A stretch of DNA of 64,000 bases from Carettochelys insculpta (lineage: Eukaryota > Chordata > Testudines > Carettochelyidae): positions 253,502,501-253,566,500 of the forward strand of contig NC_134137.1 of NCBI RefSeq assembly GCF_033958435.1, in the 5' to 3' direction. Position 1 is the stretch's first letter, and each line of letters opens with the position of its first letter. A model generated the notes under the pieces. That model was given only the letters and a program-made list of their open reading frames with translations, had not been told where the DNA came from and ran no database searches. A program made the position numbers and the translations under genes. Below are positions 45,114 to 56,640 of this stretch, one piece after another.

Positions 45114-47840
45114 AAGTGACCATCTGTCCCATTTTAGCCAGGACTGTCCCTTTTTTTAGCTCCCTGGAGTGTCCTGACTTTTTTTTTTTTTTAAAAAAAC
45201 AGGCTAATTGTCCCGTGTTGCACAGCAGGGACCTAAATTTTAAAGAGACAGCTCCTTAAGTAGCAGGGGCTGTATGTTTAAACCAAAGGGAAGTCTGCAG
45301 GAGGCACATAGGCTCTTTAAGCAGATTGTTTAAACATACTGTTACCAGCAGACCTCAGGGTGATGGTTGAGGTGGGGGGGGGCCTGGAGGAGGAGCAGAG
45401 CCAGGCTGCTTGGCTGCTGTGCATTGTGCTCACACTGCTTTAAGAAAAACAGGAGGCTGTGTCTCAGATGGTCCACCCGCCCCCACACATATACACTGAT
45501 GGCAGGCAATAGGACTGGGATGGAGGGGCAGGGCCCTATGGCAGGGAATGGTGGGGCAGCCACTTGGGAGAAAGATAGGACAGCTGCTAGGGCATTGCAC
45601 TGAGCTTGGTAGCCCACAGGCAGCACAAACAGGCAGGTCTCTGGAGTAAAGGGCAGCTGGGCCCAAGCCAGGGGTTAGATGGGGGATCGTGGATATGGAG
45701 GAGTCCCATGAAGGGTGGGGGACAGGACTCAGGAGGGTGCAGATACAGGAAGAAGGGGACAAGGAAGGTGAATCGGGGAGGTGGGCTGGTAGGGCTGGAG
45801 GCCAGGGCTATTAGATTTTGTTGGGCCCGCTAGGATCAGGGGTGAGTACAAAACCATGGGTTCAGACTATGGGTGGGGCTGGGGCATGGGCCAGAAGCGT
45901 GGGGTGTGAGATGGGGTGAGGGTGCTCCAGCTAGGAGTGCACACTCTGAGTTAGAGACTAGGATGAAGGATTTGGGGTGCAGCAGGACAGAGCTCCAGAC
46001 TGTGGCCCGGGGGTTTGGCATGTGGGAGGGGGCTCAGACTGGCCCACTGACAGATGGGGACAAAGAGGTATGTGCTCAAGACCTAAGGCAATTTAAAATG
46101 GCCTGGGAGCCCCTGAACCTTTTAAATTGCTCAGACAGGTGTGGCAGGTGGAACCCCCCACTTCAGGAGGCAACCATACCCAGCTCCATTCCTTCTGCCA
46201 CTGCCTCTGCCTCCGCCTTCCCTCAAAGAACAGAGCCAGACCACCCCCATTGCCCCCTACCCTCTGAGTCGAGATGGAAAAAAGTGAGGTGATGGGAGAA
46301 GTAGGGTGGGAGTAGGAAGTTTGGCTGCTCCCCTTTGCATAAGTGTTAATAAGTAAAAGGAAAAGAATTCTTTTTACAACATAATTCTTTAGGCGTTTGG
46401 TAGCTATCTGAAACTGACCAATAATTGTATTTAAAAAAATCCCATGTTACCTTGCTATTTGGTGCACGGTAACTTAAAAACTGGAAGAACTTTACCATAG
46501 ATCCTGTTTATTTGACCTTTCAATTAGAGCTGGGTTTCCAGCTAAGTGATTTCCATCAAGTCTTAGCATTTGTTTGGGGAGGGGTATTTGAACCCAGCAA
46601 GAAGTCCTGTGGCACCTTATAGACTAGCAGACATTTTGGAGCAGAAGCTTTCATGGACAAAGACCCGTTTAGGCAGACGCATGAATCTGAACCATTAGGC
46701 TACAGCCCTTATCATACTCTGACCTGGCCCTGGGGAATGAAGGACCTAGCCAGGCTGGCACTGCAGAGGTGGGAGAGTCTCAGAGAGGTAGCTGTGTTAG
46801 TTTGTATCTTCACAAAACAAAAAAGCAGTCCTGTGGTACCTTAAATGCTAACAATATTATTTATTAGGTTATGAGCTTTGGTGGGACGGACCCAATTATT
46901 GGAAGCGGTGGCCCACAGGCACAAACTAGGGAACAAACAGGTACCATGTGGCGTTGGCATCTCTGGAGTGGAGAGAGGCAGCTGGGTCTAGTGGTTAGAT
47001 GGTAGATCACCGTTTCGGAGAGATAAGCCCATGATGGGGGATTTCCATGGGACATAGTGGGGGGGCAGCATCAGGGCAAGAGGTAGGATTTCCGAGCCTT
47101 TCAGTGCTGTATTTCTCATGGGGGCTTGTAAGTTACAAGCTCTGAAAATCCTGTTTACAGAGTAGGGTATTAGAATGTAGGGCTGTTGTATACAGACTGC
47201 TGGCAGGTTGGAAGGTTTGGCAATGGGCTTGGCATAGTGAGTATGGATATTAGAAGGCATGCTGTGCTGTACTGAATACACTGAGGTACTCAAAGTTATC
47301 AGGTATGGAATAATACGTTGGTTCGCTTTGAAAGCTAGGGGTATAATTTATCTGTTGTAAATCTACTGACTCTGGTGAAATTAAATGGAAAAAAGCAAAA
47401 ATATCAACTGGCTTACATTATTCCAGAACTCAGCCCCAGGGATCCCCCCCATTTCCAGCCTCCTATGCTGACTCCTACCTGCCTACACACACACACACAA
47501 ATTCCAGCAGCTCACTCCCATACCTCAGCCCTCCCACATATGCCTCCAGCCTCCTGCGCCCTCTCTCACACTACCAGCCCACACTCTGAAGGACAGCAAG
47601 ATTTGGACAAGGCAGTCACTTTCATAGAGCAATAACCACACAGTTGTAGGTATATATTTTTAATTTTTACCTTTTTTTGCTATAATAATGCAGTATATCA
47701 TTTAAATGGGTGCACAGTCAACTTAATGTTATTTTGAATGTTGGTACTTCATAGATCTCATGGACTGCCATCGAACTCGCTTAACTCCAAGAAATTTAGC
47801 AGGTGTCCTGTATTTTACATAGGGAAATATGGTCACCTTT
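45114..47840. mobile_element. Large hAT-like element, GTGACCAT family
   Basis: The left end (AAGTGACCATCTGTCCCATT, then CCAGGACTGTCCC) is closely related to the left end of the hAT element at 35617. The right end (GTCCTGTATTTTACATAGGG, AAATATGGTCACCTTTA) is the expected inverted form. The interior has a GC-rich block (45360-46330) and inserted tail repeats. I find no coding region for a transposase. The 8-bp duplication is not convincing. Confidence 0.5.
46590..46905 (-). repeat. Two Penelope-like tail relics
   Basis: Two related modules: AAGAAGTCCTGTGGCACCTT near 46600, with GCAGAAGCTTTCATGGAC, and GGTAGCTGTGTTAGTTTGTA near 46787, with AGCAGTCCTGTGGTACCTTA and TTATTAGGTTATGAGCTTTG. The second is close to the reverse complement of the Penelope-like 3' end at 42.55-42.61 kb. 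Confidence 0.6.
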
Positions 47841-48309
47841 AGATCTGTTTGAAGGACAATATGGATTAGCTCTCCAATGCATCCTTCGAGACTCTCTCTA
47901 CACCTTTTTGTATAAATGACATTTAACAAGTAAATTGTTAAGCTGTTTGCTATCTTGGATTCTTCTAGGGAAAAAAAGATTATCTTAGCTTTACTTTCTG
48001 GCTTGCTTAATTAGTTTACTAGTTTTAAAATCTATCACCTGAGTGCACAATACAGAGAGCAGAAGAAAGAGAAATCTAGAATTGCCAGTTGCTAGTGAGT
48101 GTAGTTTTCTTATTTTATATTACATAAACATGCCTCTCCTTTTTGAACATCATGGTCACAGACCATAATGATGATGCCATCAATCTATTTCTTCAGCATA
48201 ACTCAGCTTTCCCAAAAGAGCCCCATCCTATACTTGTTTTCAATAGGGCTTACTCCAAAGTTAAGTGAACTCTAAACTCCCTCTGGTTTGAAATCACCCT
48301 GCTCACAAG

Positions 48310-48400
48310 CTCCAGACATGATACTGCTCTGGATGGACCTTTGGTCTGGCCCAGTATTGGTCTGGCCATTTTTATGTTCTTGTGTTCTCTAAACACCACC
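48310..48400 (+). repeat. Short LINE/SINE 3'-end relic
   Basis: GGATGGACCTTTGGTCTGGC, CCAGTATTGG and TTTTTATGTTCTTGTGTTCT form a tail I know from reptile retroposons. About 90 bases only. Confidence 0.45.
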
Positions 48401-48932
48401 ACCTAGCTTTTTTGTTAACTTGGAATCAGATCTGTATCAAAATGACACTGGGAGTCTGAAAGACAATAACTAACTGTTGAAGTTTTAAGGACAGGATGCA
48501 TGTGGTGTTCTCAGGATTTATATGACTGAGTGCATAACATTTGAAAATTAAAAAAATAATCATGCATTTAAGGACAGCCATCAGCTGGCAACTCAGAAGA
48601 CTGCTGCAATTACAAATGTGAAACATTTAATGTAACATTTAAGATTTAGTTTTATAAAATATAAGTGCTATTGTGTTTGTGTGCATGATTTAGGTCTTGC
48701 CTTTCACAATGTACTGCTGCTGCATCTGCAGCTTGACACAGGTAATTAGTATTATGTACTATTTCCTACATGAATAAAAATTGTGTTACGTCAAATAATT
48801 ACATAATACTACACTGAGCTGTAAATTAACATGCTTTAGTGATCAGATTTGTACCTTTGTTAGAAGAAATACGTGAAAATGAATCAGTGGGAAACTTGAT
48901 TTAAATCACCTTGATTTAAACCCATCCACCCT

Positions 48933-49269
48933 GTGCTATACCTCAAAAATACGTGGTAAATTCTGAGGCCATCAAATCAAGCAAAACTCTCACTAATTTC
49001 TATAGGAGCTTGGTATAATTATGGACTGCAGAATTTAGCTCTCTCTATATTCACCTTGGCTCTCACAATTTATAGTTTGAATTTCAGAGAGGTTTGGAAA
49101 AATAACTGGAATACTGAATGGCTATTAAAAGTACATAAAGGAACAGAAAAGTACTTTATATCCACAAGGGAGAATAGTTTTAGTTTTACAGACTTCTTTC
49201 AGTGGGTTAGGACTTGTTATAAAACTCACCCACTAGATGTCTCAGAAGAACCAGATCATACTACACTGT
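48933..49269. other. Short unique stretch
   Basis: Nothing recognised. Confidence 0.4.
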
Positions 49270-51219
49270 GGCTATGTCCACATTACATGATAAAGTCGAA
49301 TTTAAGACCATTAGCTCAATTTTATAATGTCACTGTCTTTACTGTAAATATCATTAACTCGATTTTAAGAAGCACTTGGGACGATATCATAACATCGTCA
49401 AAAGTGACTTAGTGTAGCCTGAAGTTCAAATTTAAAAGTTTGAATTAAGGCCATTGTGGGAATGCCATGTCTATCAATAGACTTTATTAGCCTCCAGGTG
49501 TCCCATATGTATCCCCCACAATGCCCCACAGTCCTCCGCTCCGGCCGCTTCCCTCTCTGCTACTCACCAGGTGTGCAGGAGTTAGGGAACAGGAAGCCCA
49601 TGAATTTGAATTCAGCACCAGGAAGCCTGTGGCTGTGGGGTTATGCTTGTAGGAGAGGCTCAGAAACTTTCTTTCTTTCTTTGCTATCAGCACTGTGAGC
49701 ACATCTACCCATTACACATAGCCCAATACAGAGTTCATGGTTCTGTCTCTACCTCTGCAAGCTGAGCACTTGGATTTCTTTTTCAGCTCTGGTGCCAGCC
49801 CTTGACCCACCACACCATGGGGCAGCTAGGCTGTTCGGGGCAGGGGGTTGTGCTTGTATGAGAGGCTGAGAAACTTATTTTCTGCGATTTGGAGTTGTGC
49901 AGGGGCTCCCTCCCTCCTCAACAGGCAGCACGCAGTCAGGGTCTTTTCTGTGCCCAACCACATCACATGGCCAGCCCCTGGCCCAGTAAAAGGATGTGCC
50001 TGCTGTTCAGTGCTGACCATGCTGCCAGACAGCACCATGTCCTGGCTTGCATGCAGTGAGGGCTCCAAAGGAGGGATAGATTTTCTAGGGCTTGTGGCTG
50101 CCTGGGGGAAGTCTCCCCCACAACTAAGATTTTCAGGGGGTGCTTCCGCGGTGGGGGAAAGATGTCATCTGGCTCTGCAGTCACAGTTCTCACACCACCC
50201 TGCCCACAAAGATTTTCAGAGGCTTGCTGCTGCTGGGGGGCCATGCCAACTATCTCTGTACACACACGCCCCACCCTCCCCTATGGTGATGAGGGGGGCT
50301 GGCCCACACATGGTCAATCGGGGCTGGGCCCTCCACCTGAGCAATGCTGAAGGGACCACATCAAATGGATCTGCAGCCACAGACCCCAGACCCCCCATGG
50401 TGATGAGGGGGGCTGGCTGCCACACAATCAGTCAGGGCTGGTCCCCCTTCATGAGCAACACTGCTTGTTGAAATTTAGCGAGTCCCATCTCCCAAACTAG
50501 ACAACTCTGTGTAGTGCAGTGGAAAGCTACAAATCTTTTCCCTCACCTTTTCTATCCTCTTTCTTCAAGCTCTGGCCCCCTTAACACAGGATAGTGGCTG
50601 CAGGGCCAGTTGAGAAGACGCGGACACCTTGCTGCAGTTTAAGCCCATCGGAGACACCTGCTGGTTTTTGTAAAATCTTTGGTATTTCAGTTATTTCTTA
50701 CCCTATCCTCCTCGTTCTTCTGGGTTTGGCCCCCTTAGCGCTGAGGACAGTGACTGGAGGGCCAGCTGAGAAGACACAGACACCTGCTGCTTTTTGTAAA
50801 ATCTTTGATGTTTCAGTTGTAAAAGCTAGAGATTTCAGTTAATTTGGAGATCTCTGTTGATGTCCTACTTTTCCTTCTTTCCTTCTGGAAAAAATAGCTG
50901 TTTGTTTTCCACGGGAGGGAAATGCAATGTGGGAAGATAACATTACATACCCACAACCACTTGCTGGGCATTTTATTTTTTTGCCATGCTGCACCAGTGA
51001 AAATATTCAGACTGCTACAGGACTGAGGGAACAGTGGGATAGGTTTCCAAAATGCACTGCTGAAGCAGTCGATGTTTGGCAATTGAGTGTGGCAGCAATA
51101 AGTTGACTTTCTGGGGAAGTGGTGGGGAGGTGAGGATAATCACATTCGAATTTATAAAACCTAGCGTTACAAAATCACGTTTAATAAATTCAAATTTATT
51201 TCACAGTGTAGATGGAACC
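49270..51219. mobile_element. Large non-autonomous Harbinger-like element with internal duplications
   Basis: The outer ends are GGCTATGTCCACATTACATG and TTTCACAGTGTAGATGGAACC, with GTCGAATTTAAG / TAAATTCAAATTT as mirrored subterminal parts. Near the left, AAGTTCAAATTTAAAAGTTTG forms another mirror. The 1.9-kb interior contains three sets of internal duplications: GGAGAGGCTCAGAAACTTTC (49651) with GAGAGGCTGAGAAACTTATT (49859), ATGGTGATGAGGGGGGCTGG at 50283 and 50397, and CCTGCTGCTTTTTGTAAAAT (50784) with a near copy at 50651. No transposase is seen; ORFs on both strands are low-complexity products. Confidence 0.6.
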
Positions 51220-51725
51220 TGATACATTTTAGTTTGGGGACAGATAATGCAATTGCTTGTTCCGGCATTGTGTAAAACTCCCTAATCAGGCCACTGCAAT
51301 TTACCTAAAAATTAATGTCAAAGTTTTAATACGGCATTGTACAATGGTAGGGGAACTGATCATATTAAAGATGTGTGAACCTGTGTGAACCTCAAAATTG
51401 GGTACGGTTGAACACTTAAAAGTCTCACATCCTTATCTTAACCTTAAGCAAACCATCCAGAACTGAGGCTACAAAAGTAAGCTCAATAACTCACAAAAAC
51501 TGGTTCCCAAGAGAGTCTCCTAACCGGCTGTTTTCATTTGGGCATGAGATAGCAAGGGTGCAAAGAGAGAGGGAAAGAAGGGGCACCCTCTTGGGTAATC
51601 CAGAAGTGGGCTGGAGCCACAACGTTTGGATCTGGATCCAGACTTCACTGAAACTGGGAGTTTAGCTCTGGACCTATCTGACCACTTCTGCTTCTGGTCT
51701 CAGAGAGAGCTCAGAACTGCAATAA
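51220..51725. other. Unique sequence
   Basis: Nothing recognised. Confidence 0.45.
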
Positions 51726-51820
51726 TCACAGAATCACAGAACACTAGGACTGGAAGGGACCTTGAGACGCCATCGAGTCCAGCCCCCTGCACCAAAGGCA
51801 GGACCAAGTACTGTCTAAAC

Positions 51821-51998
51821 CAGGCGTGTCCAACCTGCGGCCCTGGACAGCTAGTAATGCGGCCCCACAAGACCATAAACTTTTAACATTATTATGTGAT
51901 TTATATACATTAACTATATTATATATTTTATATGCAGCCCAAGATACTTCCTCTTCACTCAATGCGGCCCAGGCAAGCCAAAAGGTTGGACACCCATG
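51821..51998. mobile_element. hAT-type MITE inserted in CR1
   Basis: A 178-bp element starting CAGGCGTGTCCAACCTGCGG and ending AAAAGGTTGGACACCCATG. GTCTAAAC (51813-51820) and GCCTAAAC (51999-52006) flank it, a 7-of-8 duplication, and the CR1 3' UTR resumes correctly afterwards with CATCTCTGATAGAC. The insertion is therefore younger than this CR1. Confidence 0.9.
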
Positions 51999-52300
51999 GC
52001 CTAAACCATCTCTGATAGACATCTATCTAACCTGTTCTTAAATATCTCCAGAGATGGAGATTTCACAACCTCCCTTGGCAGTTTATTCCACTGTATGACC
52101 ACCCTGACAGTTAGGAACTTTTTCCTAATGTCCAGCCTAAACCTCCCTTGCTGCAGTTTAAGTCCATTGCCTCTTGTTCTGTCCTCAGAGGCCAAGAAGA
52201 ACAAGATTTCTCCCTCCTCCTTATGACACCCTTTTAGATACCTGAAAACTGCTATCATGTCTCCCCTCAATCTTCTCTTTTCCAAATGAAACAAGACCAT

Positions 52301-52972
52301 TTATTTCAGCCTTTCTTCATAGGTCACATTCTCTAGACCTTTAATAATTCTTGTCAGTCTTTTCTGGACCCTCTCTAATTTCTCCACATCTTTCTTGAAC
52401 TGCGGTGCCCAGAACTGGATGCAATACTCCTGCTGAGGCCTAACCAGAGCAGAGTAGAGCAGGAGAATGACTTCTCGTGTCTTGTTCACAACACACCTGT
52501 TAATGCATCCCAGCATCATGTCTGCTTTTTTTGCAACAGCATCACACTGTTGACTCATATTTAGCTTGTGGTCTACTATAACCCCTAGATCCCTTTCTGC
52601 TGTAGTCATTCCTAGACAGTCTCTCCTCATTCTGTATGTGTGAAACTGATTGTTCCTTCCCAAGTAGAGCACTTTGCATTTGTCCTTACTAAGCTTCATC
52701 CTGTTTACCTCAGAACATTTCTCCAATTTATCCAGATCATTTTGAATTATGACCCTATCCTCCAAAGCAGTTGCAACCCCTCCCAACTTGGTATCATCTG
52801 CAAACTTAATAAGCGTACTTTCTATGCCAATATCTAAATAATTGATGAAGACATTGAACAGAACCGGTCCTAACACTGACCCCTGTGGAACTCCACTTGT
52901 TATAATTTTCCAGCAGGATTGAGAACCATTAAGAACTACTCTCTGGGTACAGTTATCCAGCCAGTTATGCAC
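52301..52972 (-). pseudogene. CR1 reverse transcriptase, core block with FADD intact
   Basis: A 223-residue open block covering the RT palm and thumb: [20 protein letters not shown] (catalytic Asp pair kept), ERDLGVIVDHKLNMSQQCD, ALVRPQQEYCIQFWAPQFKK, and RIIKGLENVTYEERLK at its end. Neighbouring pieces of the same domain are in other frames, so the protein as a whole is broken. Confidence 0.9.
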
Positions 52973-53545
52973 CCACCTTATAGCAGCCTCATCTAAATTT
53001 TATTTGCCTAGTTTTCTGATAAGAATACCATGCGAGACCACGTCAAATGCTTTACTGACATCTAGGTATACCACATCTACCACTTCTCCCCTATCCACAA
53101 GGCTCGTTATCCTATTAAAGAAAGCTACCAGATTAGTTTGACATGATTGGTTCTTTACAAATCCATGCTGGCTGTTCCCTATCACCTTACCACCTTCCAA
53201 GTGCTTGCAGATGATTTCTTTAATTATGTGCTCCATTATCTTTCCTGGCACTGAAGTTTAGATGACTGGCTTGTAGTTTCCTGGGTTATTCTTATTCCCC
53301 TTTTTATAGATGGGCACTATATTTGCCCTTTTCCAGTGTTCTGGAATCTCTCCTGTCTCCTATGATTTTCCAAAGATGATAGATAAAGGCTCAGATACCT
53401 CCTCTATCAGCTACTTGAGTATTCTGGGATGCATTTCATCAGGCCCTGGTGACTTGCAGACATCTAATTTTCCTCAGTGATTTTTAACTTGTTCTTTTTT
53501 TATTTCAACTTCTAACCCTACCCCTTTCCCACTAGCATTCACTAT

Positions 53546-54912
53546 GTTAGGCATGGAAAAATGAAAAACACTGGAAAAAACTGAGTCCTTTTCTGAACCT
53601 CAGAATAAAACAAAGTAAGCCCAGGTGTTATTATCAGATCCATGCAAACAGACCCAAGTAGTCTATACATGCACAAGGGCCCACTGCAGAATCAAAAATT
53701 TGGTTTGATTCAGACTTGGGGTGAAGATTGGTTGGACTGCAAAGAGTATTATTTTATTTAAACTGACTCCATCGTCTCATATGCTGTGTACAGATCTATA
53801 TTAATAGTATAACACACCAATGGCAACTTCAAATTTATGAGTGAGCTGGGACTTGTCCGGTTTCTAAATAGTAGTGGACATCAGTGAGGAGGCCCCAGGG
53901 TTATTTTATCCAGTGTCCTTCTTGGGGAGAAAAAATACACCTTACCCTGTAACTCATTCAGCAGGGAACAGGTTTTTTTTCACATCTGACCTAAATTTCT
54001 TTTACTCTTAGTAAAGTTTCAAACTGTTAAGTTGGTGCTTCAGTTAGGTGACACTTCTCACAGTATGCATACTGAATTGTCCCCTGTAAACTCTGTTGTA
54101 CCTTGATAACAGGAGGGGAAAAAAAGAGAAGTCTTTACTGCAGGTACAAAAATGTTGCTAATGTCAGTCTGTACCTCATAACTGATCTTAAGTATAGCAA
54201 GAGAATCATGCTTGCTATCAGCACTGTGGATGGAAGAAAACTGCCATTAACGTTTTATATCCAATGATACTTCCCAAAGAATTTCTTCTGAAGAGTAGCC
54301 TATGCTGTCAGGACAAAAAAACAAAATAGCTGTAAGAAAACCTGATATACTACAGTGGTCACCATTAATACTGCCATTTGACTAATTTTCTTAACTACAG
54401 TATTTGTATTATTCTGAAAAAACTCTACAGACTCTGGGTTTAATTCAACACAGGTGTAAATGAAAACACTTTATCAAATCCCTTACAGCAACCGGGAATA
54501 AAGACACATACATAGCATATTAGATAAATGTATCTTGGTACAGAATGTATTTGCCATGCACTCGTTGTGAAACTTTGCAAAAATTCTACCATAAAATCTT
54601 CCAAATAAACCATAGGTCTGAGGATCACTGGGCCACAACCACCAGAATGTTGTACATAAATCCTGTTGAATTGTAGGTGATTTTCTTCTTTGAAAAGTGA
54701 AAGAAAAAGGCACAGAGAAAGAATCTAATATTAACCCTTTGAGTAGTTCTTCAACCCTGTCCCTCTCCCAAATTTGAAACAAGTAACAATTTAACAATTT
54801 TAGCTTCTGATGAGGACTCCAATGTTGAACCTAAGTCACTGGATCCCAGAACAGCATCCCTAGATTCCATGTTATGCTGGTAACACTGAACTTCTGCCCT
54901 GACCAGAAGTCT
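53546..54912. other. AT-rich unique sequence
   Basis: No gene or repeat recognised. Confidence 0.45.

Positions 54913-54945
<33 letters not shown>
54913..54945. repeat. (TAC)n microsatellite, 11 units
   Basis: An uninterrupted trinucleotide tract. It may be the 3' tandem end of a minus-strand LINE (next entry). Confidence 0.97.
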
Positions 54946-54947
<2 letters not shown>

Positions 54948-55100
54948 AATCTTTGTACCCCACATGGAACACAGGTCATCTACAAGTCTCCTCCACTTCA
55001 CTCTGTCTTGGGACAAACTTCTAACTGGCTCCAGTTGTTCTATCTCACCAGAACTTCTCCACATTCTCCTACGTCTTACTGGTAATGGTAAATCTTACAG
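54913..55100 (-). mobile_element. Possible RTE-like LINE 3' end
   Basis: The tract is followed by ACCCCACATGGAACACAGGT and CATCTACAAGTCTCCTCCAC, wording that I associate with 3' regions of a LINE present in turtles. The short tandem repeat at one edge fits an RTE-type 3' end. No RT motif is visible in this short stretch. Confidence 0.35.
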
Positions 55101-55636
55101 TTGGCACACTTCAATTTCTGACAGCTAAACAGACAGAGAAACTGCATGGTGGTTGCTGACTAGACTGCTTTGCCTTGCTATGCAGCAGTTAAGCCTACAC
55201 TTGCTCGTTGCCTTGCTCCCTTGACTGATCCTGCCTTGCCACCTTGTCCAACCTTGCCTCCCTTGCCACCAGAGAAGGATGAGAACTCTGTTGTATGAGG
55301 CATTGTATAACCAAGTGAGAAGGCCAGCCCCTGCCCCAAGAAGTTCACAATCTAGAAAGGTCGCAGTCACAAATCATTCATAGCAGAGGCTCAGTAAAGA
55401 TACAAGACTGTGACCTTTCTAGATTTTGAGTTTTACTGGGGCACCCTGGCGCTACTGTGATACAAATAAAATAAAATAAACAAACAATCAAATAAATAAA
55501 TAAGTAATAGTTTCTGAGTAAGAGCTACAAGTTAGAAGGTAGGACTTAGCATTTAAGATGTATTTCTCCCATCACATGAGGGTATTATTGTCACTGATCA
55601 TGCAGAGTTCAAATGCATGCATACAAAAGCTGCCTG
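55101..55636. other. Unique sequence
   Basis: TCTAGAAAGGTCGCAGTCAC (55351) is followed at 55408-55427 by the near-reverse form GTGACCTTTCTAGA, a small inverted repeat. Otherwise nothing recognised. Confidence 0.45.
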
Positions 55637-56056
55637 GGCCGTGTCTACACTAGCGCAAAACTTCAAAATGGCCATGCAAATGGCCATTTCGAAGTTTACT
55701 AATGAAGCAATAAAATACATATTCAGCGCCTCATTAGAATGCCGGCAGTTGCTGCACTTCGAAATTGACACGGCTCACTGCCGCGCAGCTCATCCAGATG
55801 CGGCTCCTTTTCGAAAGGACCCTGGGAACTTCGAAATCCCCTTATTCCTATCTGCTGTTAGAAATAAGGGGATTTCGAAGTTCCCAGGGTCCTTTTGAAA
55901 AGCAGCCCCATCTTCAGATGGGAATAGCAATTTCGATGTCTAGCTACCTAACATCGATTTCAACGTCAAAATAGCACACAGCGCGTGTAGATGTGACGTG
56001 TGCTATTTCAACATTGTGCCGGCTACTTTGAAGTAGCCGGCTAGTGTAGATGCACC
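55637..56056. mobile_element. Chimeric Harbinger MITE (family A left, family B right)
   Basis: 55637-55905 is the left arm and the start of the right arm of foldback family A (GGCCGTGTCTACACTAGCG, CCATTTCGAAGTTTACTAAT, mirrored AAGGGGATTTCGAAGTTCCC). From about 55912 it changes to the right end of family B (GCAATTTCGATGTCTAGC, AACATCGATTTCAACGTC, GCGCGTGTAGATGTGACG, ending GTGTAGATGCACC), as in 61480-61670. The two halves cannot fold on each other fully. No clear triplet duplication. Confidence 0.7.
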
Positions 56057-56059
56057 CTC

Positions 56060-56163
56060 ACTGTTTTTATTAAAAATAATCAGGAGGGTATTTTTTTTAC
56101 TTTGCAAAATAGCATTCGGAGTCACAAAGAAGTCCTTTAAGAGCTGCATGTTGCAGACCCCTG
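56060..56163. mobile_element. hAT element right end, solo
   Basis: AAGAGCTGCATGTTGCAGACCCCTG is the usual right end of a reptile hAT MITE family (listed here in two parts: AAGAGCTGCATG, TTGCAGACCCCTG). The left part is missing, probably removed at or by the chimeric MITE next to it. Confidence 0.5.
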
Positions 56164-56189
56164 ACCTAAGCTAAGGGATCAGAAGTTCC

Positions 56190-56640
56190 CAATCTACCTT
56201 CTCTATACATTTTATAGTTTATCATATCCCCGCTTACTCATCTAAATTTCAAAATAAACAATCCAATTTTTTCAGTCTTCATTTATAAGAGGTTTTCCAT
56301 TCCCCTTATGGTTCTCTTTGGCTTTCTCTGAAAGCCTCTAATCCTTTTTGAGATCCAGTGACCAGTTCTGCACACAGTATACCAAAAAAGGCGTGTACGA
56401 CAGACATATAAAAGGTATTTTAGTATTTATTGTATTCTCTTTCATGCTCTTTGGGCACCTAACAGCTTGTTTACGTCTTTGACCAGACCAGCACAGAAAG
56501 CAAAGGTCTACATTAAGCTGTCCACAGTGACACCCAGGGATGATACAGTTTGCAACGATGCCCTTCCCTGACTTGACATGTTAACACAGAAGCCTATATG
56601 GTATATCAGTATTCAGATTTTCTTTGTCCAATGGGCAACC
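56190..56640 (-). mobile_element. Ancient CR1/L3-like relic
   Basis: Antisense wording follows the CR1 3' part: TTTTTCAGTCTTCATTTATA, CTTTTTGAGATCCAGTGACC, GTTCTGCACACAGTATACCA, and GGCACCTAACAGCTTGTTTA. The reading frame is lost. Older than the other CR1 copies here. Confidence 0.65.

Larger units (their letters stand above)
44489..48932. mobile_element. Probable large DNA transposon with nested insertions
   Basis: The left end CTGGGTGGATAAAAAAAAAC, then TGATTTAAAAAAAAGC, is mirrored at the right by CTTGATTTAAATCACC and TTTAAACCCATCCACCCTG (48896-48932). From memory, GGGTGGAT...TGATTTAAATC are ends of a DNA transposon family in reptiles. The two ends would belong to one element of about 4.4 kb interrupted by the hAT-like element at 45114-47840 and other pieces. 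No clear target duplication supports the pairing, so it could also be two solo ends. Confidence 0.45.
51726..53545 (-). mobile_element. CR1 LINE, 5'-truncated, older subfamily
   Basis: A minus-strand CR1. The 3' terminus is at 51726 (TCACAGAATCACAGAACACT), as usual for CR1. RT blocks lie at 53251-53000 (EIICKHLEGGKVIGNSQHGF, YLDVSKAFDVVSH), 52972-52301 ([32 protein letters not shown]) and 52300-52001 (RRLRGDMIAVFRYLKG, VIQWNKLPREVV). The 5' end fades near 53545 in the pre-RT linker. A hAT element has inserted in the 3' UTR (51821-51998). Compared with the CR1 at 61-63 kb this has different residues at many RT positions, so another subfamily. Confidence 0.92.

Noticed and set aside
49848..50471. 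207-residue plus-strand ORF
   Set aside because: It sits inside the large Harbinger-like element and spans internal duplications. No recognised domain, and opposite-strand ORFs are similar in length.
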